A stretch of 64,000 nt of DNA from Pollenia angustigena. Lineage: Eukaryota > Arthropoda > Insecta > Diptera > Polleniidae. Position 1 is the stretch's first letter. The number at the start of each line of letters is the position of its first letter. A program made the position numbers and the translations under genes. This document shows positions 21,979-33,479 of the stretch, in pieces. The notes beneath the pieces are model-generated. The model searched no databases, was not told where the DNA came from, and worked only from the letters and a program-made list of their open reading frames with translations. Where the stretch lies: NCBI GenBank assembly GCA_930367215.1, contig OV884059.1, forward strand, positions 31,053,882 through 31,117,881. The letters are read 5' to 3'.

Positions 21979-23983
21979 ATGTTTTTTTTTTTGACTAAAT
22001 TTAATTAAATAACATTTTTAATGTTTTATTTATATTTTAAATAACAACAATATATAATATTTTCGTTTAATACATTTAGAGTTTTCAACTTTAGTTTTTA
22101 AATGTTTTTGGATTTGTTGTAATGAGGTAATATGATGCTTTGATTTGATTATTTGTTTTATTATTATAAATTTTTTTTTGTATATAAATATTTAATTATG
22201 CATAGCAAACCTATTCTTAAAAATAGGAAGAAGGCATTTCTTTGTCATAAATTTTTATCATGGTTTTTTTTTTGTTTTTTTTAATATAATCTAATATATA
22301 TTTTTTTTTTTATGTAAACTCATTGCAAAAAAGCTAATAAACTGCTGCAATAAAAAAATATTTTTTTTTATTCTGTATTTTGTTTTTACCAAATTCTTAA
22401 AAAAAAGTGTTTTACTTTTTGAAGTTAAACACCAAATTTCTTGATCTTTATTTAATTGTATTTTGTAAAAAAAAAAATATATTTATAGATAAAGCACTTA
22501 ATTTTCTTCTTCTTATTTTATTTCTTTTTAAAGGCATTTTATTAATAATATTAATTTTATTAAATTTTTAGGATTTTTTTGTTTAGGCTTTCAATTTTTA
22601 AAAAAAAAAATAGTTAGAAGACACTTTTTTTTGTTGAAAAAGAAATTAATATTTTATTTTTTTGCACAACTAACACTTAATTATTTAAAAAAAAATTAGT
22701 TTTTAGTTGATTTTTTTTTTTTTTAAAGAAATTTTCTTATTAATAAACACACCTAAAAAGAAAAGTTAATATCTTTTTTAAATTTAGCTTTATTAAAAAA
22801 AAAAAAATATAAGAGCACATTTAGTATATTTATGAGTTGTATGTGTATTAAAGTATTAAATAGAATTTTTTTCACATTTAAGGCATTTTTTTATTTGTTG
22901 TTAATTTTTTCTTTACATTTAAAATTATGTAAATTTATTTTGTGTTATATTTATCACTTATAATGAAGTTTTATTTAATTTTAATTATATATTTAAAGCC
23001 AATAAAATAGTAGTTGTATTCTTGATTTTGTTATGTGATTTCTATAACTAATCTCGGTTTTTTTTTGTTTAAACAAAAAAATAAAATTATTTTAATTTTG
23101 ATTTTCTTTAAAAATAATAATTACTGTTGTAGGTTCAATTCACCGATTCTCTTACTATTTTTTATTTGAATGGGTTTTCTTTGTAATAAATTAAAACTTC
23201 TTATGGAATGCATGTTTTTTTTTTAATTTTATAATTTATTTTTTTAACAAATTGAGGTAGTTGAGCTTAAAAAAGCTTCCAAAATTTTAAGGTTTTAGGG
23301 TTAAACGAAAAGAAAAAGCTGCCAATTCGATTAAAAATTGTATTCGAGTAACGAAGCCAACCACGTTTTTATTAACTTTGACACCAAAAAGAAAATAACA
23401 AAAAAAAGAAAAAGACTGTTTTACTTAAAGTTCAGAGTTGGGAAGTATTAATTATTTTTTAAGGAAGTATAAATTGATTGATGTTGTTTTTTATTAATAT
23501 ATGTTTATATCTTTTTTTTTTAAATAAAGGTGGGTTGTAGTCGTTTTAAAATTTAAATCGCTTTAAATCAACATTAAATGGAAGACAAAACTTGTGTATT
23601 AAAATTAGTTGTTTTGGGAGTTTAGGAAGGGAGTGAGAGCAAATCTAATTGGACGTGGTTGTTTGTTTATAAAATAATATAGCAAAACCTAAACTATAAC
23701 AGCAGCCATATTGTTGCATCGAACTCCCTAGAACCTTTTAAATATTTTGGAATTTTTTTAGGCTTGTACATATTATCATAGCGATCTTTCTTATCTCTCT
23801 CCGCTCTCCGCTCTTTCCAGACCTTAACCTTTTAGCACCCAACCATTAAATAACCTTTAATGAGTTACTTACAATCGATCCCCTTTTCTCACTTTGTTTT
23901 TGACCCGCAAATTAACAGAAAAAAAGAAAATGTTTTCAAGTAAACTCCCTGTATTGTAACTCTCTCTCTCTCTCTCTCTGTAT
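21979..23983 (-). other. kay 3' UTR and 3' flank (limits not fixed)
   Basis: The stop of kay lies at 23984-23986. Directly downstream on the minus strand there is a (GA)10 tract (plus-strand TC run at 23960-23979). The first ATTAAA hexamer on the minus strand is at 23858-23863 and the first AATAAA at 23490-23495; more follow in the poly-A/T-rich DNA. I cannot choose the cleavage site. No other gene is visible in this stretch. Confidence 0.45.
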
Positions 23984-25474
23984 TTAAGCCAGACAACCAC
24001 CATTTGCCATGAAGGCTGCCGCTACGCCGGTATCCAAGTCAACGAACTCGGCTGCTTCTCCCGTTAGTTGAGCCAGCAAATCGGCCTCATGCAGATAATC
24101 GTTCTTAATGGAGATTTGATCGTGGAACGAAACAATGCTCGAACCATTACCGCCCATCAAGGAAGAGGTGAAATCTAAAATGTTGCCACCTAAATTTGAA
24201 TTTTGTAGTAGAGTAGGTCCTCCGTGATTATGGTTGACTAAGTGGTGGACATTCACTGCATGCTTGATGTCTACAAAACTATCACAGTTGCTCTCGAACA
24301 AAAATCTTTCGGCCGACTGGGCGGTGGTGTAGGGACTCTGGGAATCGACCAGTTCGTTTTTCACAAATTCATTGGCGGTGGTTGGCGTTGAAACGCAAGA
24401 CATGGGACTGGCCACACTAGCTAATAAAACACTGCTATCGACTCCATTGCTGCCAATTGGCGTTGTGCAGGTGGTGGGTGTGTGAGCCAATGTCAGACCT
24501 AAAGCACTGGAGTCGCAATTTGGAATGTAATCGGACATGCTGTGGCCTAAAAGGCTGGAAGCAGGGTTGCTGATGACGGACTGGTGGGTGGTTGATGTGT
24601 TTGTAGAAGTGAGATGTGTTGGAGGCTGCAGTCCTGGTATGCATAAACTTGAACTTTCCTGAGAGGGCGAATTCAAATAACCCAATTCCTGGGGTGTGGG
24701 AGAGGCTTTACAATAACCATTGGGCAGTTGGCTAGTGTGATGATTCAGCGTTGTGGTTTGTGTTAAGCTGGGAAGTTGAGATACAATAGAAACGGGATTT
24801 GTAAGAGCGGCGCTGGCTGCAGCTGCTGCCTTAAAACCGTTGCTGCGTGAAAATTTAATAGTTGACATCGGTGGGATTACAGTGCGCTGTGTAGGAGTCT
24901 GTGAGCTTGAGTTTGAGTTTGACGTTAGTGTAGAACTATTGTTAACATTAGCAGGTGAATTAAGGCTATTTAAAGAAGAATTGCAAGAGTTGTCATCGAA
25001 ATTCAAATCGGCCAAATATTTATAGGCTGGTGACTGTAGCAGTTTTGAAGGTAAGTTTAAGCCTTCATGATGACAACAAACCGGTTCATGAGTCTGCAGC
25101 ATTTCCAAAAGTTTACGCCTTTCGTTTTCCAAATTACGCACTTGATTCTTGAGGTCTACATTTTGTGTGTCCAGTTGTTCGGCTTCCCTGATTAAGTTCT
25201 GTGTACGTTCACGTTTCTTCATACGGCATTTGGTGGCAGCAATCTTATTGCGTTCTCTGCGTCGTCTACGTCTGTCTTCATCTTCGGGCGTTAGACCCTT
25301 AGGCAAAGTGGCCTTCATGTCACATTCTTCATCTGTGGTCTCGTCGAACTCCTCATTGGGTCGCGAGCATTTGGACATGGGTTGCTCGGAGCCGGAACTA
25401 GAGTCACAGGTAGATAACTTGCGTTTGCTTTGTATGGACAGTTTGAGACCAGCTTTAATTAATTGTGAACATGT
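23984..25474 (-). CDS. kay: kayak (Fos homologue), terminal exon with bZIP domain
   Basis: This exon encodes residues 108-603 of the predicted protein. It starts at a good acceptor (TTTCTTTGCAG, exon from 25474) and ends at TAA. Residues ~174-197 are the basic DNA-binding region (RRRRRRERNKIAATKCR), with the Asn, Ala-Ala, Cys and Arg contact positions of Fos proteins. The leucine zipper follows at ~199-233. Further on are Ser/Thr/Asn-rich linkers, SDYIPNCD at ~421-428 and a conserved block ~476-501 (EFVKNELVDSQSPYTTAQSA) with SP/TP-type sites expected for MAP-kinase phosphorylation. The C-terminus is acidic and Leu-rich, as expected for an activation region. Fos proteins pair with Jun and bind TGAGTCA in the nucleus; in flies Kay acts in dorsal closure, wound repair and growth of synapses. 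Identification is strong. Frames on the opposite strand and in other frames over this exon are shadows. Confidence 0.97.
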   Translation of the reverse strand, partial: TCSQLIKAGLKLSIQSKRKLSTCDSSSGSEQPMSKCSRPNEEFDETTDEECDMKATLPKGLTPEDEDRRRRRRERNKIAATKCRMKKRERTQNLIREAEQLDTQNVDLKNQVRNLENERRKLLEMLQTHEPVCCHHEGLNLPSKLLQSPAYKYLADLNFDDNSCNSSLNSLNSPANVNNSSTLTSNSNSSSQTPTQRTVIPPMSTIKFSRSNGFKAAAAASAALTNPVSIVSQLPSLTQTTTLNHHTSQLPNGYCKASPTPQELGYLNSPSQESSSLCIPGLQPPTHLTSTNTSTTHQSVISNPASSLLGHSMSDYIPNCDSSALGLTLAHTPTTCTTPIGSNGVDSSVLLASVASPMSCVSTPTTANEFVKNELVDSQSPYTTAQSAERFLFESNCDSFVDIKHAVNVHHLVNHNHGGPTLLQNSNLGGNILDFTSSLMGGNGSSIVSFHDQISIKNDYLHEADLLAQLTGEAAEFVDLDTGVAAAFMANGGCLA

Positions 25475-26879
25475 CTGCAAAGAAACAATGCAAAAAGAGA
25501 GAAAATTAATACAGATTTATGTATTTATAATATTTTTTTTAAAGTATTTATTTATCTAGCCTTGACTGTTGTTTAACACCAATCATGTGAACGTTGGTAC
25601 AAAAAATATGATAATAAAGTTGTTAACGATTTTGTAGTGTTCATAAGTAAACTTTGCTATCGCAACTCAGTATCGACCAGTCAGCGAGTTAGCACATCAT
25701 GTTTTAAAGTCTATTAATTAATTTTTTGTTTAGCGAAACGCTTTTTTTATTATTATTATTTGTTTTTACTCTAAAGTTCAAAAATATTTGTTTTCAAAGA
25801 GCGAAAGAGAGAGACAGATAGAAATTAGTAATTTTTGGAAGTTTGTTGGCAAACTTAAATCAAATCCTTTAACCTGTAAACGTTTAAGGTTTAATGATTT
25901 TAAAAATTAAAAAAAAAAAAAAAATGTCTCCAGAGTTTTTTAATTTGTTTGAAATAACGACCCTGAATGGGTTTTAATGAAACTAACTTTTTTTTAGCAA
26001 AACTGACTGACGCCTGTTCAGAGAACATGTTGTATTTTGTTTAAGCTTAAATTGTTATAAGCTTAACTGCGTCTTAAATCTGACATGTCTCCAAAAAAAA
26101 ACTCGCCTGTCACCAATAACCAAATCCGTAAAAATGTAAGATTTCATATAAAGTTTTATTTTTTTTTTATTAACAGAATTAAATGAAGTTTACACTCGGT
26201 AAATGTTGCGGGTAAATAAGAGTTTTTTAAATTAGTTGGTAAAATTAATTTAAACCTAATTTTTTTTTCTTTTAAAATTTAATGGAAAAAGAAAAAGTTT
26301 TGATTGGGAGAAAGAAGTATAAATAATTTTTCGAGTGTAGTTTAGCTGGCATTTTAGCAATTATTTGTTTTGGTTACCTGAGTTCAATAAAAAGGCCAAA
26401 AATGGTAACTTGTCCAAAATGTTTTGGCTTTACAGTTTTTGGGCTGTGTAAGCAGAATGTGTCTGTGATTTTAAAATAATTTACACTTAAAAGTACGTTG
26501 CAGCAATTGTGCATTTTAAATGTCAAAAGATACAAATCGATCGATTTGTATGCAGTGATAAAAATTTAAAATTCTCACGATTTTATTAAAATGAATGCTT
26601 CCATAAAAATCATAATTAAAACGGCAACAATTTGAAACATTTCGAAGCGAAATACTATATTAAACACGTTTTTACATTTTTGAAAAAATAAAAACATAAA
26701 TTGGGCGATTTTTAGAAGGTACTAATTTTTGTTTTATTTTAAATCAAATATTATGGCTGATAATCGCTCGAGTAGACACTCCCTAAATATGACATTAATA
26801 TTAAAAAAAAGAAACCCTTTTTTTTTGGAATTAGCTTTGGCGTGCCTGAGTGTCACTTGGAATATAAAATAATGTGAAT

Positions 26880-27420
26880 TTATGGCAAGACGCAACGACA
26901 ACCACAACATTAACCACACATTTAAAATTCGATAAAGTTTTTGCCAATTTAGTGGCCTCAAAAGCAGCAGCAACAACAACTACAGCAAATAAATCCGCAC
27001 AAAAACAAAAATGTTGTTAAATCATTTCAAAAAATCTTGATCACGCATTCGATTTGATGGAAATATAAACAGTTCCACAATAACAAAAAAAACAAACAAG
27101 CAATAGCAGCACCAACAATAACAACAACAACAGCAGAGCAGTGCAGTGCAGTATGTTGTCAAGTGTGACCTACTTTTAATAAAAATCACTCTGTGGTTTT
27201 TCTCGCTCATTCACCAGCAGCACACGCTGCACACACACATTTAAGCTGCCACATTCTGATGTGGCAACTGCTGATTTAAAAGTGGGTGGATGTAGTTTCT
27301 GTTGCTGCTGCTTTAAAGTGAGAGTGAGTGCAATGTGCTGCTTACACCTTTTACGGAAATGTCTTTTGATGAATGTCAAGCCAACGAAATCAAGTCATTT
27401 TGTTGGCCGAGCCCGTTAAG
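26880..27420 (-). promoter_or_regulatory. Non-repetitive intronic island; candidate alternative 5' exon or enhancer
   Basis: This stretch is less AT-rich than its surroundings and has CAG/CAA/CAC repeats (ACAACAACAACAGCAGAGCA near 27121) and a perfect 8-bp-stem hairpin TGCCACATTCTGATGTGGCA near 27246. Read on the minus strand, a splice-donor-like GTAGGTCAC occurs near 27174. A 67-codon minus frame (27176-27379) is CAG/ACA-driven and ends just before that donor. This resembles a fly 5'-UTR or enhancer, but there is no proof. Confidence 0.25.
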
Positions 27421-28454
27421 ATTTATGCAGTTTTCTGATTACAATGACCGACCATATGGTTGATTCAATCGATTATTGTTTTCTTTTCCAAAAATATTTA
27501 CGAATTGTACATACCTATACATATTTTACTTTATCTTGTTTTATATTTAATTTATTTTTTTTTGTGGTTTTGAATTGAAAATTTGTATACAAATTCAATG
27601 CTATTTACACAAACCATAATTTTAATGTATGTTTTTTTCGAGTGCGTATCACAGACTGGCACACAGGTTTCAATACTCCGTGTTATTGAGTGCATAAATA
27701 AAATTAATTGTCTTAACAACAAATACGAGGCAGACATCTAGTCTGTTTACCGAATGGAGGGAATAAATTCATATTGCTGTATGTATTGTGCTAGTAATTG
27801 GATGTTGAATGATTGCGGTGTTGGCGGTGGCGTCAATGGCAGTGGTGTTTTGTACAATCGTGACAAGTTGTTTATTGAAATGGCCTTTTTTGTTTTAGAA
27901 GTCAAGACCTATTTTCCCTTTTCTCAATAAATATTTTTCTTTATATTTTATTGTCATTATAATTTTTTTTTATTGATTTTTTTCCTACTCGTCTTAACTA
28001 CAACTCAACTGCATGCATGAACCTTTTGAATTATGGCCACCATATGGTGAATGATGTTGTTTTATTATTTGAATGTTAATAAATGCGACAATTTTTTTTT
28101 TTTTGACAATTATGCAACAACATTGTTAAAGCCAAGAAAAAGATAAGCGTGATTCATGGCAAAAAAAAAAAGAGAAATTTTTACAAATTGTTAACAAATC
28201 CTGTGGCCATAAATTTTAAAGCAATTTAATTTTATTTATTTTAAACAGAAAAATAAAGTTGAAAACGTACAATTTGTAAAGAAAAAACTTTTACTGTCGT
28301 ATTCATAAAAAATTTAAATGGATTTGAAATTTATATAAAGAAAACTGTTATGAAAATTTTGTCTTAAAACACATTTGAAACATACATATTTTATTTTTTA
28401 TGAATATGGCAGTTAATGTTTTAAATAAACTTTTTTTAAATGGCTCATCAGATC
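27421..28454. other. AT-rich intron sequence, nothing recognised
   Basis: Contains a short GGTGTTGGCGGTGGCGTCAA stretch near 27821 but no supported feature. Confidence 0.4.
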
Positions 28455-28942
28455 ATCAAATTTAATTTTCATGAAATTATTTAAATGAAGAATGGAATTT
28501 TAGAATATGAAATTAATAAAAATTTATTGATAATTTTTATTCTAGACTGAGTGGGAGATTGAACTCGGGTCTAACTTACATATTTCGAGAATAACCACAT
28601 TCTCATTCATCATCAGAGTTCTTTGCAAATTTATCCTTTCCGCTACTGCCGTCAGTCATACAGGCGTGTTCTGAAAATCACTTTTTGTGAAAGTGATTTG
28701 AAACCACAAAAAAGGTGTTCTGTACAAAAAGCTTTTTTCATAATTGTGATTTTAAACCAGTCAGCTACGTGGCCGCCGATTTAAAATTACTTGCTTATTT
28801 GTTTCCACCATTTTTCACTAAGTTAAAACTTTTGTGGTTTTCAAAACACCCATTAATCACAATTGTGATTTCAAAATCACAAGTGATTTGAAAGCTTGTG
28901 ATTTACAGAACATTCCTGATAGTCAAACAACATTTTATGGTG
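28455..28942 (-). mobile_element. SINE copy (long form) split by a MITE
   Basis: Reading minus: the start (CGATCCACCATAAAA..TTTGACT) lies right of the MITE, and the body (ACTGACGGCAGTAGCGG, GAATGTGGTTATTCTCGAAA, GAGTTCAATCTCCCACTCAG) and the tail (TTTCATATTCTAAAATTCCA, TTTCATGAAAATTAAATTTG) lie left of it. The B-box position reads GAGTTCAATCTCC. The MITE at 28661-28918 interrupts it near the 5' end. Confidence 0.72.
28661..28918. mobile_element. MITE with CAGG..TGTTCTG ends nested in the SINE
   Basis: The left end CAGGCGTGTTCTGAAAATCA and the right end (inverse complement CAGGAATGTTCTGTAAATCA) form the inverted repeat. The motif GTGATTT and its complement recur many times inside. CAGG-type ends suggest hAT, but I cannot see an exact 8-bp duplication. 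Confidence 0.7.
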
Positions 28943-30819
28943 GATCGAAATGGGAATTTAGCACATTTAAACGAAACCTTGTTAATTAATTTTTTGTATC
29001 CCAAGAAAAACATTATATGTTTTAACCACAAAGAAACAATTTTTTTAAATATCTTTTCTTGCAAGTTGACCACACTGTTGGTGCTTTTTAGAGCTTTTCT
29101 GGCTTTATGCATTTGCTTTGGCTGTTTTAACGAAATTTAAGTATTTAGTTATTTTTTAATGTTAATTGCACATTCTCTGCTTTATGGGTGCTAAAAAATT
29201 TTTGACATTAAAAAAATATCTTTTTATTATTTTCGATTTTCTGTTTACAAATGTAAATGTACGATGTTATTTATTTAATTTGTTCATACATTAAACAGCA
29301 GCCATAGCAATTATTATCCTCAAGATAGTGTTAATTGCTGTATAAATATTGATTTTGAAGTGCGGAAACATCCAGCCAAAATGGCAACAAGAAATTTTAT
29401 TTTTTCATAAAATACATTTTTAGGTATATATGTATTTGTTTTTATATACACGTCTATATCCATAAATATAATAATTTTTGTGATATTTTATTAAAAAAGC
29501 AAACAAATTGCCGAAATCCAGGAATTTAAGTTTAAATGATTTTAAAATTCCCGTGAGCTTTAACTGTCAAATTCCTATAATGAATCATCAATAATGAAAT
29601 TTGGGGAATCTTAATTAGTTAAATAAATTTTTTCAAGAAAATTAAAATTAAACAGAATGTGTGGATTAAAACATTTCTTACAGGTAGTTTACACCATCTC
29701 ACAAGTCTTACGTATTCCATAATACTTTTTGAGATAGAAATATAATGAGTTTTGTTGCTACTGTCAAAAAATCAAATTTAACATGACAGTTTGTATTCAC
29801 ACACCATCACACAAAGTGTAAACACTCACACATGAAATAAAATGCAACCCTGATCTAATGAAAAGTATTATTGTTTAGAAATTTTTCAAAAAACGATGAA
29901 GTCGTATGGGATGTCAAACATTTTTCGTAATACTTGTCATTTTCGTGACACATTGCATTCACACTATCACACTTTGTCATATAACTTGAATTTTTGCCAT
30001 GTATTAAGACAAAGTATAATAGTGTAATCTAGCCTTTAAGAAACTCTTCTAAATTTGTCAAAAAGAACTTTTTACTTAGCAAAATGTACTTTTTTTGTAA
30101 CAATTTCCAGTAAATTTAGCCATTTGTTATTATCGTAAAATATACCCAACGGTAAAAAGAATGAGTAAAGAGGCCTAATAAAAGGTCTTGTTTAGCAGAC
30201 ACAAGCACTCCCCGCCGCATTCGATACTTATTTATTTTTTACACTGGCTGTCATTTGGGAGCATGCCCTTCCACACTCCCTTCTTCTTACAGGAATTCAA
30301 AAAGGCTTTCAGATGAAGGACTTTTGATTGGGAATATAAAGAATGTTGCGGTCGACTTTAATGGTTGGTAGTTAGTTACTAAAAATAAGTAAACAAGTTA
30401 AAATGCGTTAAGAGGAAAACAGAAAATTCGTCAAAATCTATAGAATTAATGAATTTTAGCTTCTGTTACGTCATTTACGTCGATGGAATGTTCTCTTTAT
30501 TAATAAACATAAAATTCTTTCAAAGCTGATACATACGTAAAAACGAAGACAATTTTTAATGTTATAAGGTTCATCCGCAACGCCCCGTACCATTTACGTA
30601 CGAGTACCTAAATAAGATTCGTAAGGCAAACAAAACAGCTGATCGGCAACGTGTTTGCTTACGTAAGGGTTACTAGACCCACAAAAAAATTAATAAAATA
30701 GAAAAGCTTCGTTTCCTTTCCAAAAAAGGGAGTCATGAATGTCAATAAGAACCACAATAAATAAAACTAAACAACTTCGTGTCTTCCTTTCTTAAAGCAG
30801 AGAGTATCGAATTTGAAAT
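28943..30819. other. AT-rich intron sequence without supported gene
   Basis: A region near 29684-30030 contains repeated ACACCATCACACAAAGTGT-like and TCACACTTTGTCAT motifs in both orientations, perhaps a decayed palindromic element. Otherwise nothing is recognised. Confidence 0.35.
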
Positions 30820-30992
30820 GAAAATTTTGGCAGGACATCATAAGACACAAATCTTTTAGAAAGGAGTATAGAGCCCTTCAAGAAGACCTGCCGTTTGCGG
30901 TCCTTTCAAAATTTACTACTGGGTGTGAACTGAAAACCAAAGGGTGTCCAAAATTGAGAAAGCATCGGTTGATGGAAATCGCTACTGGTAGA
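30820..30992 (+). other. Unrecognised 55-codon open frame, protein-like
   Basis: After a TGA the frame reads KFWQDIIRHKSFRKEYRALQ, then EDLPFAVLSKFTTGCELKTK, then GCPKLRKHRLMEIATGR, then TGA. The composition is balanced and differs from the low-complexity frames around it. It lies antisense within the kay intron. I do not recognise it; transposon origin is most likely because the neighbours on this strand are transposase pieces. Confidence 0.25.
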
Positions 30993-31264
30993 TGATCCAA
31001 AACTTTTTGTGGCGGACAAAAGATGATTTAGACCAGTGTTACCACCAGCAAAATTCAAAATTACACTTGAGATGAAGCACAATAACCCGATTTAAATGAA
31101 ATTACACCTGATATAAAATTGAAGTTTTATTAAATTAAAGACATTAACACAGAAACAAATACACAACAAACTTATTGAAAGAAGATCAATATTAGTCAAA
31201 CTGTTAACATTCTTGTTGTAATTTAAAATATTTTAACATTAAAATAAACAACATTAAAGACTTA

Positions 31265-31397
31265 TGTGGTGTTTATGGAACACGAGCGCCTTACTCGTCC
31301 GTTCAACTTACATTTAAAACAAAATTTCGAAATTTGTTTTTGTTTTAAATGTAACTTGAACGGACGAGTAAGGCGCTCGTGTTCTATGAACTACACA
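31265..31397. mobile_element. 133-bp palindromic Harbinger-like MITE (TTA flanks)
   Basis: The arms TGTGGTGTTTATGGAACACG (left) and, inverted, TGTGTAGTTCATAGAACACG (right) continue as a near-perfect pair through AGCGCCTTACTCGTCCGTTC and AAAACAAAA around an AATTTCGAAATT centre. TTA flanks it at 31262-31264 and 31398-31400. It can fold end to end. Confidence 0.9.
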
Positions 31398-31635
31398 TTA
31401 ATAAAACATAAAAAAAACTCCTAAAATATTGAGTTTAACTTCCACATTTGTTTGCATGCATCTAAGGAAGATTCAAAATGCGCAGTGATTCCTTTATAAT
31501 GGGCGTTTTTAAGCCCGAAAGAGCTTACGAAAGGTTAGCTTTGAAACGTCATACTGCGCTCACTTTTTGCTCAGACACATCATCATAGATAGATAGATTC
31601 TTGCCTGCACAACGCCACCAAATTATCCAAATTAA

Positions 31636-31800
31636 CTTTTCCGTAGGCCTGTGAAGTCACTGGCTTATGTTGATAAACCAGCAACTATTGACGTCTTGGA
31701 GGTCGACATTGTTCGTTTTATTCGTGACACGTAGCCAGCAATGCTCGAAAAAGGGAAACAAAATTGGTCGTCTGCAATGCGTTTCGTCAAGGACAGGCGC
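31636..31800 (+). pseudogene. Tc1/mariner-superfamily transposase C-terminal relic
   Basis: The frame reads VDKPATIDVLEVDIVRFIRD, stop, PAMLEKGKQNWSSAMRFVKD. This parallels the C-terminus of the 51.5-kb transposase (ASIDALEDNIEAFI, EMLERECQNWTKRMDHFRRS). One internal TAG breaks it. It is unlinked to the next relic and is a different copy. Confidence 0.6.
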
Positions 31801-32340
31801 GGTGCCTATTTTTTTATATTTATTAATCTTCGATTAACATTCATCTGTTTTGTGTTTTCTACCATTTTAAGTTTTATACAAACTAAATGCCAGCAGGGTT
31901 TTTTACAACTGTCCCTTTCGTTATTCAGTTTTACAACTGTTTAGGCCGTTAAATATTCTTCAAACAAAAGCATTTGAAAGTTTCCAGACACACATAAAAT
32001 TAATTATATATTGGAATATTCATAACATTTCTACCCCCAGGCTAGTTTGTAGTTTGAGAAACTTTTTTCAATAAACTTCAGGCTCTAAATCACTATGATA
32101 GTCATCATATATCAAATCTAAGAGTCCATCTTGCGACATTTATTATCAAACTTTTTAATGATGTATTTTCCTTAAAAGAAACCGATACTTTGGTAAATTT
32201 CATCACTGAAATCGAATCTTGATTTTATTTGAGTATCTGAAGTAAGAATTTCAAATAACACCTAAGAGAAATTACCCACGCTTTACCCACGACAATAAAA
32301 ACTATACCGAATTCGGGTAATTACCCACAAAATGGCAACA

Positions 32341-32925
32341 CTGATTTAGACGTAGCGAATATGTGGTTTCACAGCAAGAGAAATAACGGAACTTTTGAAA
32401 GAGGAGTTCGAAAATCGCATTATTTTACGTAGATGAGTAGTGAATTGGCCACCAAGATCGTGCGATTTGACACCTTTATGGCCATTTTCTCATTAGGCAA
32501 TTATCTTTTTTCCCAACGAAAAACTGCACATTAAAGAAATTTGGTTTTCTCAATGTCTCATTTGCTTCGATTTTATCGCAAAGCTAACCGGCACTCATCT
32601 GCCAATTATTTATTTTCCTTTTATTTGCCGTACAGATAAATTCAATCAGCTGACTCCAACTTTTACATGTATTTTGAGTGGCGTTGCCAGCTGAAAACAA
32701 TGTTTTTTGTCGGTATATTGAGAAACCCAAAATCTTTAACGGACAGTTTATCGTTCCAATAAATTTATGTTGACATTAAGTAACAGACAGTTTGTCGATA
32801 CATTGAGAAAATGGCCATTAGACTCTTTTTTGTGGTCCTTTTTTAAAACGAAAGTGTAGAGCAATAATTCCACAATAGTTCAAGAGCTTAAAAACAACAT
32901 TATCGAGCAGATACAAAAATATGTA
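32341..32925 (+). pseudogene. Tc1/mariner-superfamily transposase relic, split by a MITE
   Basis: The left part encodes DLDVANMWFH and, after frameshifts, the NWPPRSCDLTP catalytic segment (about 32440-32475). After the nested 32479-32817 element the frame resumes with the LDSFLW-like segment and KVYSNNSTIVQELKNNIIEQ. The TTA that was duplicated is the Leu codon of this conserved segment. Several stops and shifts show it is dead. Confidence 0.7.
32479..32817. mobile_element. 339-bp Harbinger-like MITE inside a transposase relic
   Basis: Second copy of the 20098-20437 element: TGGCCATTTTCTCA ends and TTA flanks (32476-32478 and 32818-32820). The insertion point inside recognisable coding sequence confirms both the 3-bp duplication and the element limits. 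Confidence 0.93.
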
Positions 32926-32987
32926 TTTTCACTTATACTACTACAATGCTTGATGAGTATTTTGATAAGTGTATTTGGGGCCTTTAT
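32926..32987. mobile_element. Right-end fragment of the 192-bp AGGCCCAAATAC family
   Basis: TTTTCACTTATACTACTACA, then ATGCTTGATGAGTATTTTGA, ending near GTGTATTTGGGGCCT matches the right end of the element at 60005-60197. The left part is missing. Confidence 0.7.
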
Positions 32988-33479
32988 GTTTTTTTTTTTT
33001 ATACCCGATTTATAAAAAAATTTCTTCCAAGTTTTTGATTTTACGAATTGAAGCGTAAATCCTGAATTATTTTCAAGTAAAATATTTAATAAAACAAAAA
33101 TAATATGTGTTGTTTAATGTTAATTTCAATAATACAAAAAAATTTCATTGAGACGTCAAAATACTCGTTTAAGTACTAATTGTTAATTACTTTTAATAAT
33201 TGTTTGTAAAACCAAATCATTTGAAAACGAAAAGTTCTCAAAGTTTGTTTGAAGTGAAAAAATAAAACAAAATATAAAATATTCTAGAATTTTAAACAGC
33301 TTCTGAGGCAAAAATGGTTTTAATTTTTGAGAAATATTTTCTTGAAAAAAAAACAAATCTATTTGCATTTAACTATAAAAATCAATATTAATTATAATCA
33401 TTTATTTCAGACATTTGCAATTTATTAAAAAAAAAAAAAATAAAAATAAAAAAATAAATTGTGTGAACAATTTTCTAAA
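32988..33479. other. AT-rich intron sequence, nothing recognised
   Basis: No supported frame or structure. Confidence 0.4.

Noticed and set aside
24435..24644. 69-codon minus-strand frame (His/Arg rich) within the kay exon
   Set aside because: It is a shifted-frame shadow of the kay coding sequence; the kay frame carries the conserved motifs.
25149..25559. 136-codon plus-strand frame over the start of the kay bZIP exon
   Set aside because: It is the antisense reading of the Arg/Lys-rich basic region (Ser/Arg/Leu-rich output) and runs across the splice acceptor.
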